Below, one piece after another: positions 1-8,453 of a stretch of 64,000 bases of DNA; within the stretch, counting starts at the first letter, position 1, and each line of letters begins with the position of its first letter. Below the pieces are notes generated by a model, which saw only the letters and a program-made list of their open reading frames with translations, was not told the origin of the DNA and ran no database searches. A program made the translations under genes and the position numbers. Origin of the DNA: Citrobacter europaeus (GTDB lineage Bacteria; Pseudomonadota; Gammaproteobacteria; Enterobacterales; Enterobacteriaceae). The stretch spans positions 3,534,001-3,598,000 of the forward strand of contig CP083650.1 in NCBI GenBank assembly GCA_020099315.1, in the 5' to 3' direction.

Positions 1-1017
1 TATTTCCCGGGCGGCGTTATCAGTCGGGAAAACTTCCAGCGTGCCCGCATGGCGGCAGCGCAAAAGCTCGAAACCTTAACCTGGCAGTTTCGCATTCAGG
101 GCTGGAACGTTGCGATGGGCGCATCGGGTACGATTAAAGCTGCACATGAAGTGCTGCTGGAGATGGGCGAAAAAGATGGTTTCATCACTCCCGAACGCCT
201 GGACAAACTGACATCCGAAGTACTGAAACATGCGTCATACGAAGCCCTCAGCCTGCCAGGGCTGTCAGAAGAGCGAAAAGCGGTGTTTGTGCCCGGGCTC
301 GCGATTCTGTGCGGCGTTTTTGACGCGCTGGCTATCCGCGAACTTCGCCTTTCTGATGGCGCGCTACGTGAAGGCGTACTGTACGAGATGGAAGGACGTT
401 TTCGCCACCAGGACGTTCGCAGCCGTACCGCCAGCAGTCTGGCGAACCAGTACAACATCGACAGTGAACAGGCCCGGCGCGTACTGGAAACGACGATGCA
501 AATGTACGATCAGTGGCATACGCAGCAGCCAAAACTGGCCAATCCGCAACTGGAAGCATTACTGCGCTGGGCGGCGATGCTGCATGAGGTTGGGCTGAAC
601 ATCAACCACAGCGGTTTACATCGCCACTCTGCTTATATCCTGCAAAACAGTGATTTGCCGGGCTTTAATCAGGAACAACAGCTAATGATGGCAACCTTAG
701 TTCGTTATCATCGCAAAGCGGTGAAGCTGGATGATTTGCCCCGCTTTACGCTGTTCAAGAAAAAACAGTTTCTACCGTTAATTCAGCTGTTACGCCTGGG
801 CGTGCTGCTGAATAATCAGCGTCAGGCAACCACCACGCCACCGACGCTGACCCTGATTACCGACGACAACCACTGGACTTTACGCTTCCCGCATGACTGG
901 TTTAGCCAGAATGCGCTGGTGCTGCTCGATCTGGAAAAAGAGCAACAATACTGGGAAGCCGTAACCGGCTGGCGTCTCAAAATTGAAGAAGAAAGCTCAC
1001 CCGATATCGCCGCATAA
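1..1017 (+). CDS. ppx: Exopolyphosphatase, 3' part (start outside window)
   Basis: Ppx removes terminal phosphates from long-chain polyphosphate in the cytoplasm and opposes Ppk. The reading frame is open from base 1, so the window begins inside the gene. About 338 residues are visible of the roughly 513 usual for the family, and the N-terminal ASKHA-type half that starts the active site is missing. The visible part holds a glycine-rich segment (GASGTIKAAHE), FVPGLAILCGVFDAL, and the C-terminal HD-like domain with MLHEVGLNINHSGLHRHS. It ends ...IEEESSPDIAA, very close to E. coli Ppx. The last 21 bp overlap the 3' end of the convergent yfgF. The identity is certain from near-identity to E. coli; the upstream partner ppk is presumed to lie outside the window. 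Confidence 0.97.
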   Translation, partial: YFPGGVISRENFQRARMAAAQKLETLTWQFRIQGWNVAMGASGTIKAAHEVLLEMGEKDGFITPERLDKLTSEVLKHASYEALSLPGLSEERKAVFVPGLAILCGVFDALAIRELRLSDGALREGVLYEMEGRFRHQDVRSRTASSLANQYNIDSEQARRVLETTMQMYDQWHTQQPKLANPQLEALLRWAAMLHEVGLNINHSGLHRHSAYILQNSDLPGFNQEQQLMMATLVRYHRKAVKLDDLPRFTLFKKKQFLPLIQLLRLGVLLNNQRQATTTPPTLTLITDDNHWTLRFPHDWFSQNALVLLDLEKEQQYWEAVTGWRLKIEEESSPDIAA

Positions 1018-3267
1018 GCTCTCAGCAGGTGCCAGTTCTTCTGGCACCTTTTCTTCCAGCGTTTCGTGCAGCGGTTGCGGTTTACCAATCAGATACCCCT
1101 GCATGTAGTCAATCCCCAGCGAAATCACCGCACTGCGTATTTCCTCGCTTTCGACGTACTCCGCAACCACCAGCATTCTTTTCATTCGCGCCAGGTGGCA
1201 AATGGACGCCACAATTTGGTAGTCGAGGCTGTTCGAAACGATATTGCGAATAAAGCTGCCGTCAATTTTTAGAATATCGGCATTCACATTCTTCAGCCGC
1301 GCATAGCTGGCATAACCGGTACCAAAATCATCAATCGCAATCTGACATCCCAATGATTGCAACTGCAGCAACGTTGCCTGCGCCTGTTCCGCATTGGTTA
1401 AGGCATTGCTTTCCGTGACCTCAAAAATCAGCTGCCACGCCTCGACTTTGTACTTAGCCAGTAGCTGGTTGATGTCATGCGGAAGTCGGGCGCGGCATAC
1501 CGACGTAGGTGATAAGTTAATCGCAAATCGACGGGCGGGCATTTTTTCCCGATTCTGCGCCATAAATTTCAGCGTATTTTCAATCACCCACAGATCGATG
1601 CTGGAGGACAAACCAAACTCATGCGCTACCGGCAAGAAGTTATCAGGGGCGATAGTCTCCCCGTCGTCCCCCTCAAGACGCAGCAGGATTTCATGATAAA
1701 CATCGCCGCGTACGCCAGAAATCGGCTGCGCCATCAGGAAAAAGCGATTGTGCTCCAGCGCCTGCTGCAGGCGATTCATCATCGCAACCTTATCTTTCAG
1801 GTCACGTTGCAGGTGCATCACGCCCCGTCGCTGCAAATTCTCTGGCGCATTGGTCGCCAGAGAAAGCTCGGCGATGGTGCTTAGCTCTCCCAGTAACAAA
1901 TAGATGTGGTTAACTGGAGAACGGACATAGCAAAAACTGATGCCCACCTGCGGCTGTAACGGCATGCCATCCCAGATAAAACGAAACTGCTTGATATGCC
2001 TGTCCAGCGCTTCAATGCGCTCCTGATGCGATTCGGTGTTAAAACGCAAAACTAAATCATTACCCGATAACTGATAGACATGCTCATCTTGTTCCAGCAA
2101 CGGCGTTACCCACTGGGCGAGTTTTTGCTTGTACTGGATACGCAGCATAATGCCGTAATTTTTCACCAGCAGTTCCATGCCCGGAACACTCAAAAAGCAG
2201 AGCACTGACCATGGCGCTTTTTTCAAATCCCGGTTCAACGCGCGCAAATTCGGAATATGCACCATGGGGTCAAAGAAGGCCAGACGATGATTGCGCCGGG
2301 TAACAAACCGTTGACGCGTTGCCAGTACGGCAATGAAATTTACGATGAAGGAGAAAACCAGGTAACTTGATGAGGTAATGGCAAGCTGGGTATCGTAGCC
2401 CGAATACCAGGGCATATAGCGTTGATAATAATGTATCGCGGTAATAAGTACGACCGCCCATATCAACGAAATAAATCTATAACCGTAACGCATAGCTCCC
2501 CATAGCATCACAGGCAGCAACAATGACAGGGTATAATTCGTACTAAATATTGAGCTTTGCTCATTTAACGGCATGCACAACATTGCCATCAGCACGGTCA
2601 ATATAATCAACCAGACAGCAAACTCAGTTTTGGTGACTTTGGTATCAAACTGCTGCTTTAACTGAGAAAAATAGCCTCTCACATGCAAAGGGTTACGAAT
2701 CGTTCGAATAATAAAATAGCACAGTGGAACCCCAACCAGATTCCCGACCAGCATGGCCTGATAGTTGATCAACGTACCAGTATTAAAGGGCATAACGCCT
2801 ACCATACCCGATTTGCTCTCATAGACGCCCACAAACGCGGCAAACTGGAAGAGTATCAAAAACAGCGTCGCCGGGCAGAAGACCTGCCAAAACATGCGCT
2901 GGAACATCAGGTGGGAATCGCCGTGGGAAACATTGTTTCGTCGGGGAGAAAATACCTTATACCCTCCCCAACTAAGCACGATGGTAACAATAAAGTGCGA
3001 AATTATTGAGAGTGTTTCAAATAGCCCAACCTGCGGATATTTGTACCAAATAATGGAAATGATAATTCCGGGTAATGCAGCCCAACCAAAAAACAACATC
3101 AGGCTAATCATCAGCGCTAAAGGCAGATAGAAAAGAATTACGGTCCCGGTACTAATATGGGCATAGGTGTTGGCAGTGCTCAATACAGGCAACAGTAATG
3201 AAGGCAAGATGAGAGGTAACGCCCACCATTTATCTCTAATACCAATATAATTTTTATTCAGTTTCAT
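997..3267 (-). CDS. yfgF: Membrane-bound cyclic-di-GMP phosphodiesterase YfgF (MASE1-degenerate GGDEF-EAL)
   Basis: Inner-membrane protein of 756 residues that hydrolyses c-di-GMP (E. coli YfgF is an EAL phosphodiesterase). Residues 1 to about 320 form a hydrophobic multi-span MASE1-type sensor. A GGDEF domain follows, but its signature is replaced by SGNDL, so diguanylate cyclase activity is unlikely. The C-terminal EAL domain (about 490-740) keeps EILLR, FAINLSPTS, FEVTES, IDDFGTGY, LKIDGSFI, VAEYVE and QGYLIGKP, the expected metal and substrate ligands, so it should be active. The ATG at 3267 gives the E. coli N-terminus (MKLN..YI.IRDKWW). The gene is convergent with and overlaps ppx by 21 bp, and is divergent from yfgG. 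A consensus FNR box lies upstream at 3396-3409, fitting anaerobic expression. Confidence 0.96.
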   Translation of the reverse strand: MKLNKNYIGIRDKWWALPLILPSLLLPVLSTANTYAHISTGTVILFYLPLALMISLMLFFGWAALPGIIISIIWYKYPQVGLFETLSIISHFIVTIVLSWGGYKVFSPRRNNVSHGDSHLMFQRMFWQVFCPATLFLILFQFAAFVGVYESKSGMVGVMPFNTGTLINYQAMLVGNLVGVPLCYFIIRTIRNPLHVRGYFSQLKQQFDTKVTKTEFAVWLIILTVLMAMLCMPLNEQSSIFSTNYTLSLLLPVMLWGAMRYGYRFISLIWAVVLITAIHYYQRYMPWYSGYDTQLAITSSSYLVFSFIVNFIAVLATRQRFVTRRNHRLAFFDPMVHIPNLRALNRDLKKAPWSVLCFLSVPGMELLVKNYGIMLRIQYKQKLAQWVTPLLEQDEHVYQLSGNDLVLRFNTESHQERIEALDRHIKQFRFIWDGMPLQPQVGISFCYVRSPVNHIYLLLGELSTIAELSLATNAPENLQRRGVMHLQRDLKDKVAMMNRLQQALEHNRFFLMAQPISGVRGDVYHEILLRLEGDDGETIAPDNFLPVAHEFGLSSSIDLWVIENTLKFMAQNREKMPARRFAINLSPTSVCRARLPHDINQLLAKYKVEAWQLIFEVTESNALTNAEQAQATLLQLQSLGCQIAIDDFGTGYASYARLKNVNADILKIDGSFIRNIVSNSLDYQIVASICHLARMKRMLVVAEYVESEEIRSAVISLGIDYMQGYLIGKPQPLHETLEEKVPEELAPAESLCGDIG

Positions 3268-3617
3268 AGATGCTCAGTAGAATCCCGCACATCCTGCAGG
3301 GGGTATTCAGACAGGCATCCCACCTGACGTTAAAACGATAAAGTAAAATACATCACAATGATTCATCAATTTTAGTTGGCAGCAAAGGGGGATGCTTGAT
3401 ACACATCAAAAAAAAAGTCTCTCATTAATCAATTATTACTCTTTTCATGGTTTTTTATCGTTATCTCATTATTCATGCAAATAATAATATTAATTTCCAT
3501 AACATAAATGGATAAAACCACTGAGGCAATTTTACATAACGAAGAATTGACCATTCCCTCACAGTATGCCTTAATGTAAGTATCGCCCTCAGTTGGGTAC
3601 ACTACAAGGAACCTTTT
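3268..3617. other. Divergent yfgF/yfgG intergenic region
   Basis: This is a 350-bp AT-rich gap between divergent genes. No plausible coding frame was seen. It contains the FNR-type promoter assigned to yfgF (3362-3409). The yfgG side (3420-3610) is AT-rich with many A/T tracts and presumably holds the yfgG promoter, but I could not place one with confidence. Confidence 0.6.
3396..3409 (-). promoter_or_regulatory. FNR box in class II position upstream of yfgF
   Basis: TTGAT-acac-ATCAA is a perfect match to the FNR consensus (TTGAT-N4-ATCAA). On the minus strand a TAAAAT -10-like hexamer lies at 3374-3369. With +1 near 3362 the box is centred close to -41, the classic position for FNR activation. 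The geometry is seen directly; the regulation is inferred. FNR sites can overlap CRP-type recognition, so CRP is the main alternative. Confidence 0.7.
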
Positions 3618-3821
3618 GTGAGCCAGGTTACCAGCCTACGCAAACGACACCGATTTAACAGTCGCATGATCCGGATCGTACTGCTTATCAGCTTTCTCTT
3701 CTTCTTCGGACGCTTCGTCTACTCCGCTATAGGTGCGTGGCACCACCACCAGAACAAAAAAGAATCTCAGCAGATAACTCAGCCGCAACAGGCATCTCCT
3801 GCTCAAACCGACGTGCGCTGA
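3618..3821 (+). CDS. yfgG: Small single-span membrane protein YfgG
   Basis: A 67-residue protein with a GTG start preceded by AAGGA nine bases upstream. The N-terminus is basic (RKRHRFNSR), followed by one transmembrane helix (about residues 17-37, IRIVLLISFLFFFGRFVYSA) and a polar tail rich in Gln and His (WHHHQNKK). The N-terminal two thirds match E. coli YfgG almost residue for residue, while the tail is a few residues longer. Orientation and position (divergent from yfgF) are conserved. The family has no firmly known biochemical function; the His-rich segment just outside the membrane hints at metal binding, which is inference only. Confidence 0.9.
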   Translation: MSQVTSLRKRHRFNSRMIRIVLLISFLFFFGRFVYSAIGAWHHHQNKKESQQITQPQQASPAQTDVR

Positions 3822-4188
3822 TCGCTCGCACCTGTGATATCCCCAGCATTAAGATTCCTTACCGGATGGCTAATCGCCTGACATTTAACCATCCGGTAAG
3901 GGATTTGCGTGATGAAACTTCATACACTTCCCCCACCACCCTCGCTGTATTATCGGATAATCGACCGTATTTTTCGCACAAATACACAATCTTTTCATCC
4001 CACTTCACAGCACCATTCGCGCTGATTTTTTACGTTCCGGTTTACTGGATATAAAAAAGACACACAGTGCTCAAATAGACGCTAATTAATATCGCCAGAA
4101 AATATCACGGGCGAAAACATTAATATTTTGCATGAAATTAAATGCTTATTTGAATTGTTACCATTATTAAATTGTACAGGGTAATACC
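3822..4188. other. yfgG-mscS-like intergenic region
   Basis: This 367-bp gap holds the 13-bp inverted repeat at 3857-3901 and then an AT-rich stretch leading to the MscS-type gene. E. coli carries yfgH and yfgI in this neighbourhood; I see no trace of either in any frame here. Confidence 0.55.
3857..3901. repeat. REP-like inverted repeat downstream of yfgG
   Basis: Perfect 13-bp arms CCTTACCGGATGG (3857-3869) and CCATCCGGTAAGG (3889-3901) around a 19-nt spacer. The core CCGGATGG/CCATCCGG resembles REP elements. It lies 35 bp after the yfgG stop and could stabilise or end that transcript. No T-run follows, so it is not a classical intrinsic terminator. Confidence 0.6.
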
Positions 4189-5037
4189 ATGAGTGGTTTT
4201 TCATTATTTCCGAAAATAAGAAGCGGTGTTGAATGGATTGCCGGGCACAGCGATGCGGTTATTCAATTCGGCTGGAATATCGTTGCCGCCGTGATTTTAC
4301 TGTTTATCGGTAAATTTGTCTCTCGTCTGCTTTCCCGTGGCCTGGAAAAGTTACTGTTAAAACGTAAAGTTGACCGGACCATTATCCAGTTTTTCACCGC
4401 GCTGGTACGTTACATCACCCTCGCTTTTTCCGTTGTCGCCGCGTTGGGCCGCGTCGGTATTGAAACCTCTTCCATTATTGCCGTCATTGGGGCCGCCGGA
4501 CTGGCTATTGGTCTCGCGCTACAAGGATCGCTTTCCAACTTTGCCGCAGGCGTATTATTGGTCTCTTTGCGTCCTTTCCGCGCCGGAGAAGTCGTGCAGA
4601 TTGGCGCAGTCACCGGAACGGTAGAAAAGGTGCACATTTTCTCCACTACCCTGCTCACCGCTGACAGCAAAGAAGTGGTGATTCCAAACGGTAAGATCAT
4701 TGCGGATAACATCATTAACTATTCCCGCCACCCGTTTCGCCGTATCGACCTGGTGATTGGCGTGGGATATCAGAGCCGGATCGCAGATGTTAAGCGCGTG
4801 ATTAACCATATCATTGAGCAGGACAGCCGCATCGATAAGCAACGTGGGGTAACCGTTCGTCTGGGCGAACTGGGCGCTTCAGCGTTGAATTTTTACGTCC
4901 GCGTTTGGGTACCCAACATCGAATACTGGAATACCTATTACGATCTGCTGGAAAACATTAAAGAGGCCCTGGACGACAACCACATTGCCCTGCCGTATCC
5001 GCAGATGGATATACGCGTGGAGAACGTGGCACCCTAA
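4189..5037 (+). CDS. Small-conductance mechanosensitive channel, MscS family
   Basis: A 282-residue inner-membrane channel of MscS size (E. coli MscS has 286). These channels open under membrane tension and release solutes on hypo-osmotic shock. The pore helix TM3 is nearly identical to MscS: AAGLAIGLALQGSLSNFAAG, with the small-residue packing surface and gate leucines kept. The beta domain (FRAGEVVQIGAVTGTVEKVHIFST, VVIPNGKI) and the C-terminal SxNFYVRVW...YPQMD segment are also present. The start at 4189 has AGGG nine bases upstream. Overall similarity to E. coli MscS is clear but well below orthologue level, and true mscS lies elsewhere (near fbaA) in E. coli, so this is probably a second paralogue. 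It occupies the yfgH/yfgI position and converges on guaA. Confidence 0.9.
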   Translation: MSGFSLFPKIRSGVEWIAGHSDAVIQFGWNIVAAVILLFIGKFVSRLLSRGLEKLLLKRKVDRTIIQFFTALVRYITLAFSVVAALGRVGIETSSIIAVIGAAGLAIGLALQGSLSNFAAGVLLVSLRPFRAGEVVQIGAVTGTVEKVHIFSTTLLTADSKEVVIPNGKIIADNIINYSRHPFRRIDLVIGVGYQSRIADVKRVINHIIEQDSRIDKQRGVTVRLGELGASALNFYVRVWVPNIEYWNTYYDLLENIKEALDDNHIALPYPQMDIRVENVAP

Positions 5038-5117
5038 TCTCAGCCCCAGCTACAGTTGGTCGATTAGTATCCCACGCTATAACATTCGCCAGACGCGCTT
5101 GCTGGCATACGGGCAAT

Positions 5118-5147
5118 AAAAAACCCTCTGTAAACAGAGGGTTTTTG
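5118..5147. terminator. Bidirectional terminator between mscS-like gene and guaA
   Basis: CCCTCTG (5124-5130), TAAA loop, CAGAGGG (5135-5141), flanked by AAAAAA on the left and TTTTT on the right. The symmetrical A/T tracts let it serve both converging transcripts. Confidence 0.9.
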
Positions 5148-5185
5148 CATACTACCGGTTCAGAAACCGCGAACAGAGAGGGATA

Positions 5186-6763
5186 TTATTCCCACTCAAT
5201 CGTCGCTGGCGGCTTACCGCTGATGTCATACACCACGCGGGAAATACCATTCACTTCGTTGATGATGCGGTTAGATACGCGGCCTAAGAAGTCATACGGC
5301 AGGTGCGCCCAGTGCGCGGTCATAAAGTCGATGGTTTCAACAGCACGCAGGGAAACAACCCAGTCGTACTTACGGCCATCGCCCATAACGCCAACGGAAC
5401 GTACCGGCAGGAATACGGTGAACGCCTGGCTTACTTTGTTGTACAGGTCAGCTTTGTGCAGCTCTTCAATGAAGATAGCATCCGCGCGACGCAGCAGGTC
5501 GCAGTACTCTTTCTTCACTTCGCCCAGCACGCGTACGCCCAGACCTGGCCCCGGGAACGGGTGACGGTAGAGCATGTCATACGGCAGGCCCAGCTCCAGG
5601 CCAATCTTACGCACTTCGTCTTTGAACAGCTCACGCAGCGGCTCTACCAGACCCATCTTCATCTCTTTCGGCAAACCGCCCACGTTGTGGTGAGATTTGA
5701 TGACGTGCGCTTTACCGGTCGCGGAAGCTGCGGATTCGATCACGTCCGGGTAGATGGTGCCCTGCGCCAGCCACTTAACGTCTTCCAGCTTCAGCGCTTC
5801 TTCGTCGAATACTTCCACGAATACGCGGCCGATGATTTTACGTTTAGCTTCTGGATCGTTCTCGCCTTTCAGCGCATCCAGGAAACGCTTTTCGCCTTCA
5901 ACGTGAACAATGTTCAGGCCGAAGTGGTCGCCGAACATATCCATAACTTGCTGTGCTTCATTCAAACGCAGCAGACCGTTGTCAACGAATACGCAGGTCA
6001 GGTTTTTGCCAATCGCACGGTGCAGCAGCATCGCGGTAACGGAGGAGTCTACGCCGCCGGACAGACCGAGGATCACTTTATCATTGCCAACCTGCTCGCG
6101 AATGCGGGCAACGGCATCATCGATAATTTTTGCCGGCGTCCACAGCGCTTCACACTGGCAGATGTCACGCACAAAACGCTCCAGCATGCGCATGCCCTGA
6201 CGGGTGTGGGTCACTTCCGGGTGGAACTGCACGCCGTAGAAACGTTTTTCCTCGTGCGCCATGATGGCGAACGGGCAGTTGTCGGTGCTGGCAACGGTCA
6301 CGAAACCTTCCGGAATGGCGGTTACTTTGTCGCCGTGGCTCATCCACACGTCCAGCAGCGGTTTGCCATCTGCAGTCAGAGAGTCTTCAATACCGCGGAC
6401 AAGCGCGCTGTCGGTCTGAACTTCAACCTGCGCATAGCCGAATTCACGTTCGTTAGAACCTTCAACATGACCACCGAGCTGCATTGCCATAGTCTGCATG
6501 CCATAGCACACGCCGAACACCGGCACGCCCGCATTGAAAACGTATTCCGGCGCACGCGGGCTGTTTTCTTCGGTGGTGCTTTCCGGACCACCGGAAAGAA
6601 TGATACCGCTTGGGTTGAATTCGCGAATTTGTGCTTCCGTAACATCCCATGCCCACAGTTCACAGTAGACGCCCAGTTCACGTACGCGACGAGCAACCAA
6701 CTGAGTGTACTGCGATCCAAAATCAAGAATGAGAATGCGATGTTTATGAATATTGTCTGTCAT
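5186..6763 (-). CDS. guaA: GMP synthase (glutamine-hydrolysing)
   Basis: Converts XMP, glutamine and ATP to GMP, the last step of guanine nucleotide synthesis. The product is 525 residues, exactly the E. coli length, using the ATG at 6763 (MTDNIHKHRILILDFGSQ); an in-frame ATG 42 bases upstream would add a non-conserved extension. The class I glutamine amidotransferase domain has Cys86 in VFGVCYGMQ and the His/Glu pair in FHPEVTH. The ATP-pyrophosphatase domain has the PP-loop SGGVDSS. The C-terminal dimerisation domain ends PPATIEWE. It lies 63 bp after guaB in the same direction, the classical guaBA operon, and is followed by a strong terminator. Confidence 0.99.
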   Translation of the reverse strand: MTDNIHKHRILILDFGSQYTQLVARRVRELGVYCELWAWDVTEAQIREFNPSGIILSGGPESTTEENSPRAPEYVFNAGVPVFGVCYGMQTMAMQLGGHVEGSNEREFGYAQVEVQTDSALVRGIEDSLTADGKPLLDVWMSHGDKVTAIPEGFVTVASTDNCPFAIMAHEEKRFYGVQFHPEVTHTRQGMRMLERFVRDICQCEALWTPAKIIDDAVARIREQVGNDKVILGLSGGVDSSVTAMLLHRAIGKNLTCVFVDNGLLRLNEAQQVMDMFGDHFGLNIVHVEGEKRFLDALKGENDPEAKRKIIGRVFVEVFDEEALKLEDVKWLAQGTIYPDVIESAASATGKAHVIKSHHNVGGLPKEMKMGLVEPLRELFKDEVRKIGLELGLPYDMLYRHPFPGPGLGVRVLGEVKKEYCDLLRRADAIFIEELHKADLYNKVSQAFTVFLPVRSVGVMGDGRKYDWVVSLRAVETIDFMTAHWAHLPYDFLGRVSNRIINEVNGISRVVYDISGKPPATIEWE

Positions 6764-6826
6764 TGACGCTAATTCCGAGGCAAGTGAAACAAATTCGCCC
6801 GGCATAAAGCCGGGCGCGGAAACTTA

Positions 6827-8293
6827 TCAGGAGCCCATGCGGTAGTTAGGGGACTCTTTGGTGATGGTCACATCGTGAACGTGACTTTCCTGGATACCCG
6901 CACCGCTGATGCGTACAAACTCTGCTTTCGTTCGCAGCGCGTCGATAGTACCACAGCCGGTCAGACCCATACAGGAGCGCAGGCCCCCCATCTGCTGGTG
7001 AATGATCTCTTTCAGGCGACCTTTATAGGCAACGCGACCTTCGATGCCTTCCGGAACCAGTTTGTCAGCAGCGTTGTCGCTCTGGAAGTAACGGTCGGAA
7101 GAACCTTTGGACATCGCGCCCAGAGAGCCCATCCCACGGTATGATTTGTAAGAACGGCCCTGATACAGTTCGATTTCGCCCGGAGATTCTTCGGTGCCCG
7201 CCAGCATGGAGCCAACCATCACTGCGGCAGCGCCTGCGGCAATCGCTTTCGCGATGTCGCCGGAGAAACGAATACCGCCATCGGCGATAACCGGAATACC
7301 AGTACCTTCCAGCGCTTCAACGGCGTCAGAAACGGCGGTGATCTGCGGTACACCTACGCCGGTAACAATACGGGTAGTACAAATAGAGCCTGGGCCGATA
7401 CCGACTTTAACTGCGCTGCAGCCGGCTTCCGCCAGCGCGCGTGCGCCTGCGCCGGTTGCAACGTTGCCGCCGATAATCTGCAGATCCGGGTATTTAGCAC
7501 GGGTTTCACGGATACGCTGCAGCACGCCTTCAGAATGACCGTGAGAGGAGTCAATCAGCAGTACGTCAACGCCAGCGGCAACCAGCGCGTCAACGCGCTC
7601 TTCATTACCTGCGCCCGCACCTACAGCAGCGCCAACGCGCAGACGACCATGCTCGTCTTTACAGGCGTTAGGTTTACGTTCTGCTTTCTGGAAATCTTTA
7701 ACGGTGATCATGCCAAGCAGGTGGAAGCTGTCATCAACTACCAGCGCTTTCTCAACGCGTTTTTCGTGCATTTTGGCAAAGACAACATCGCGCGCTTCGC
7801 CTTCACGAACGGTCACCAGACGCTCTTTCGGCGTCATATAAACGCTAACCGGCTGGTTCAGGTCAGTCACAAAACGCACGTCACGACCGGTGATAATGCC
7901 AACCAGTTCGTTATCTTCAGTCACAACCGGATAGCCTGCAAAACCATTACGCTCGGTCAGTTCTTTCACTTCGCGCAGGGTAGTGGTTGGCAGTACGGTC
8001 TGTGGGTCAGTTACCACGCCAGATTCGTGTTTCTTCACGCGACGGACTTCTTCAGCCTGGCGCTCGATAGACATGTTTTTGTGGATAAAACCGATGCCGC
8101 CTTCCTGGGCCAGGGCAATTGCCAGGCGCGCTTCCGTCACGGTGTCCATTGCTGCGGAGAGCATAGGAATGTTCAGGCGAATGGTTTTCGTCAACTGGGT
8201 GCTGAGGTCAGCAGTATTCGGCAGAACGGTAGAATGAGCGGGAACGAGGAGGACGTCGTCAAACGTCAGGGCTTCTTTTGCGATACGTAGCAT
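6827..8293 (-). CDS. guaB: Inosine-5'-monophosphate dehydrogenase
   Basis: Oxidises IMP to XMP with NAD, the committed step to GMP. The ATG at 8293 (MLRIAKEALTFDDVLLVP) gives 488 residues, as in E. coli, and has AGGTGAG upstream; longer in-frame starts are not conserved. A TIM barrel is interrupted by a CBS pair at about residues 93-213. The active-site loop has GPGSICTTR with the catalytic cysteine near 305, and the flap contains GRSYKSYRGMGS. It is first gene of guaBA and divergent from xseA, with which it shares a 160-bp promoter region holding a TATAAT -10 and a PurR-like site. Confidence 0.99.
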   Translation of the reverse strand: MLRIAKEALTFDDVLLVPAHSTVLPNTADLSTQLTKTIRLNIPMLSAAMDTVTEARLAIALAQEGGIGFIHKNMSIERQAEEVRRVKKHESGVVTDPQTVLPTTTLREVKELTERNGFAGYPVVTEDNELVGIITGRDVRFVTDLNQPVSVYMTPKERLVTVREGEARDVVFAKMHEKRVEKALVVDDSFHLLGMITVKDFQKAERKPNACKDEHGRLRVGAAVGAGAGNEERVDALVAAGVDVLLIDSSHGHSEGVLQRIRETRAKYPDLQIIGGNVATGAGARALAEAGCSAVKVGIGPGSICTTRIVTGVGVPQITAVSDAVEALEGTGIPVIADGGIRFSGDIAKAIAAGAAAVMVGSMLAGTEESPGEIELYQGRSYKSYRGMGSLGAMSKGSSDRYFQSDNAADKLVPEGIEGRVAYKGRLKEIIHQQMGGLRSCMGLTGCGTIDALRTKAEFVRISGAGIQESHVHDVTITKESPNYRMGS

Positions 8294-8335
8294 GGGCAAT
8301 ATCTCACCTGGGAGGTTATTAAATATTGCCGCGGC

Positions 8336-8341
8336 ATTATA
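8336..8341 (-). promoter_or_regulatory. guaB promoter -10 element
   Basis: The minus strand reads TATAAT here, a perfect sigma-70 -10 hexamer. It predicts a start near 8329 and a leader of about 36 nt before guaB. The corresponding -35 (around 8359-8364) is poor, so activation or upstream A/T contacts probably matter. Confidence 0.65.
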
Positions 8342-8374
8342 CAGAGCGTAACCGATTGCATCCACACTTTTTTG

Positions 8375-8390
8375 CAAAAAAACCTTGCGC
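8375..8390 (-). promoter_or_regulatory. PurR-like operator upstream of guaB
   Basis: The minus strand reads GCGCAAGGTTTTTTTG, which matches about 10 of 16 positions of the PurR consensus (ACGCAAACGTTTTCNT). It lies roughly 45-60 bp upstream of the predicted guaB start. PurR control of guaBA is established in E. coli; the assignment here rests on position and partial match. Confidence 0.5.
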
Positions 8391-8453
8391 TCCTCTGTGA
8401 GCATGTTACTTTCGACTGAATAACTTGCTGATTTAGAATTTGATCCCGCTCAC

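Noticed and set aside
5303..6766. Open frame of 487 codons antisense to guaA
   Set aside because: It lies entirely opposite a gene whose protein is nearly identical to E. coli GuaA. Its translation has no recognisable motif, is His/Val/Phe-biased as expected for the complement of this codon pattern, and has no ribosome site.
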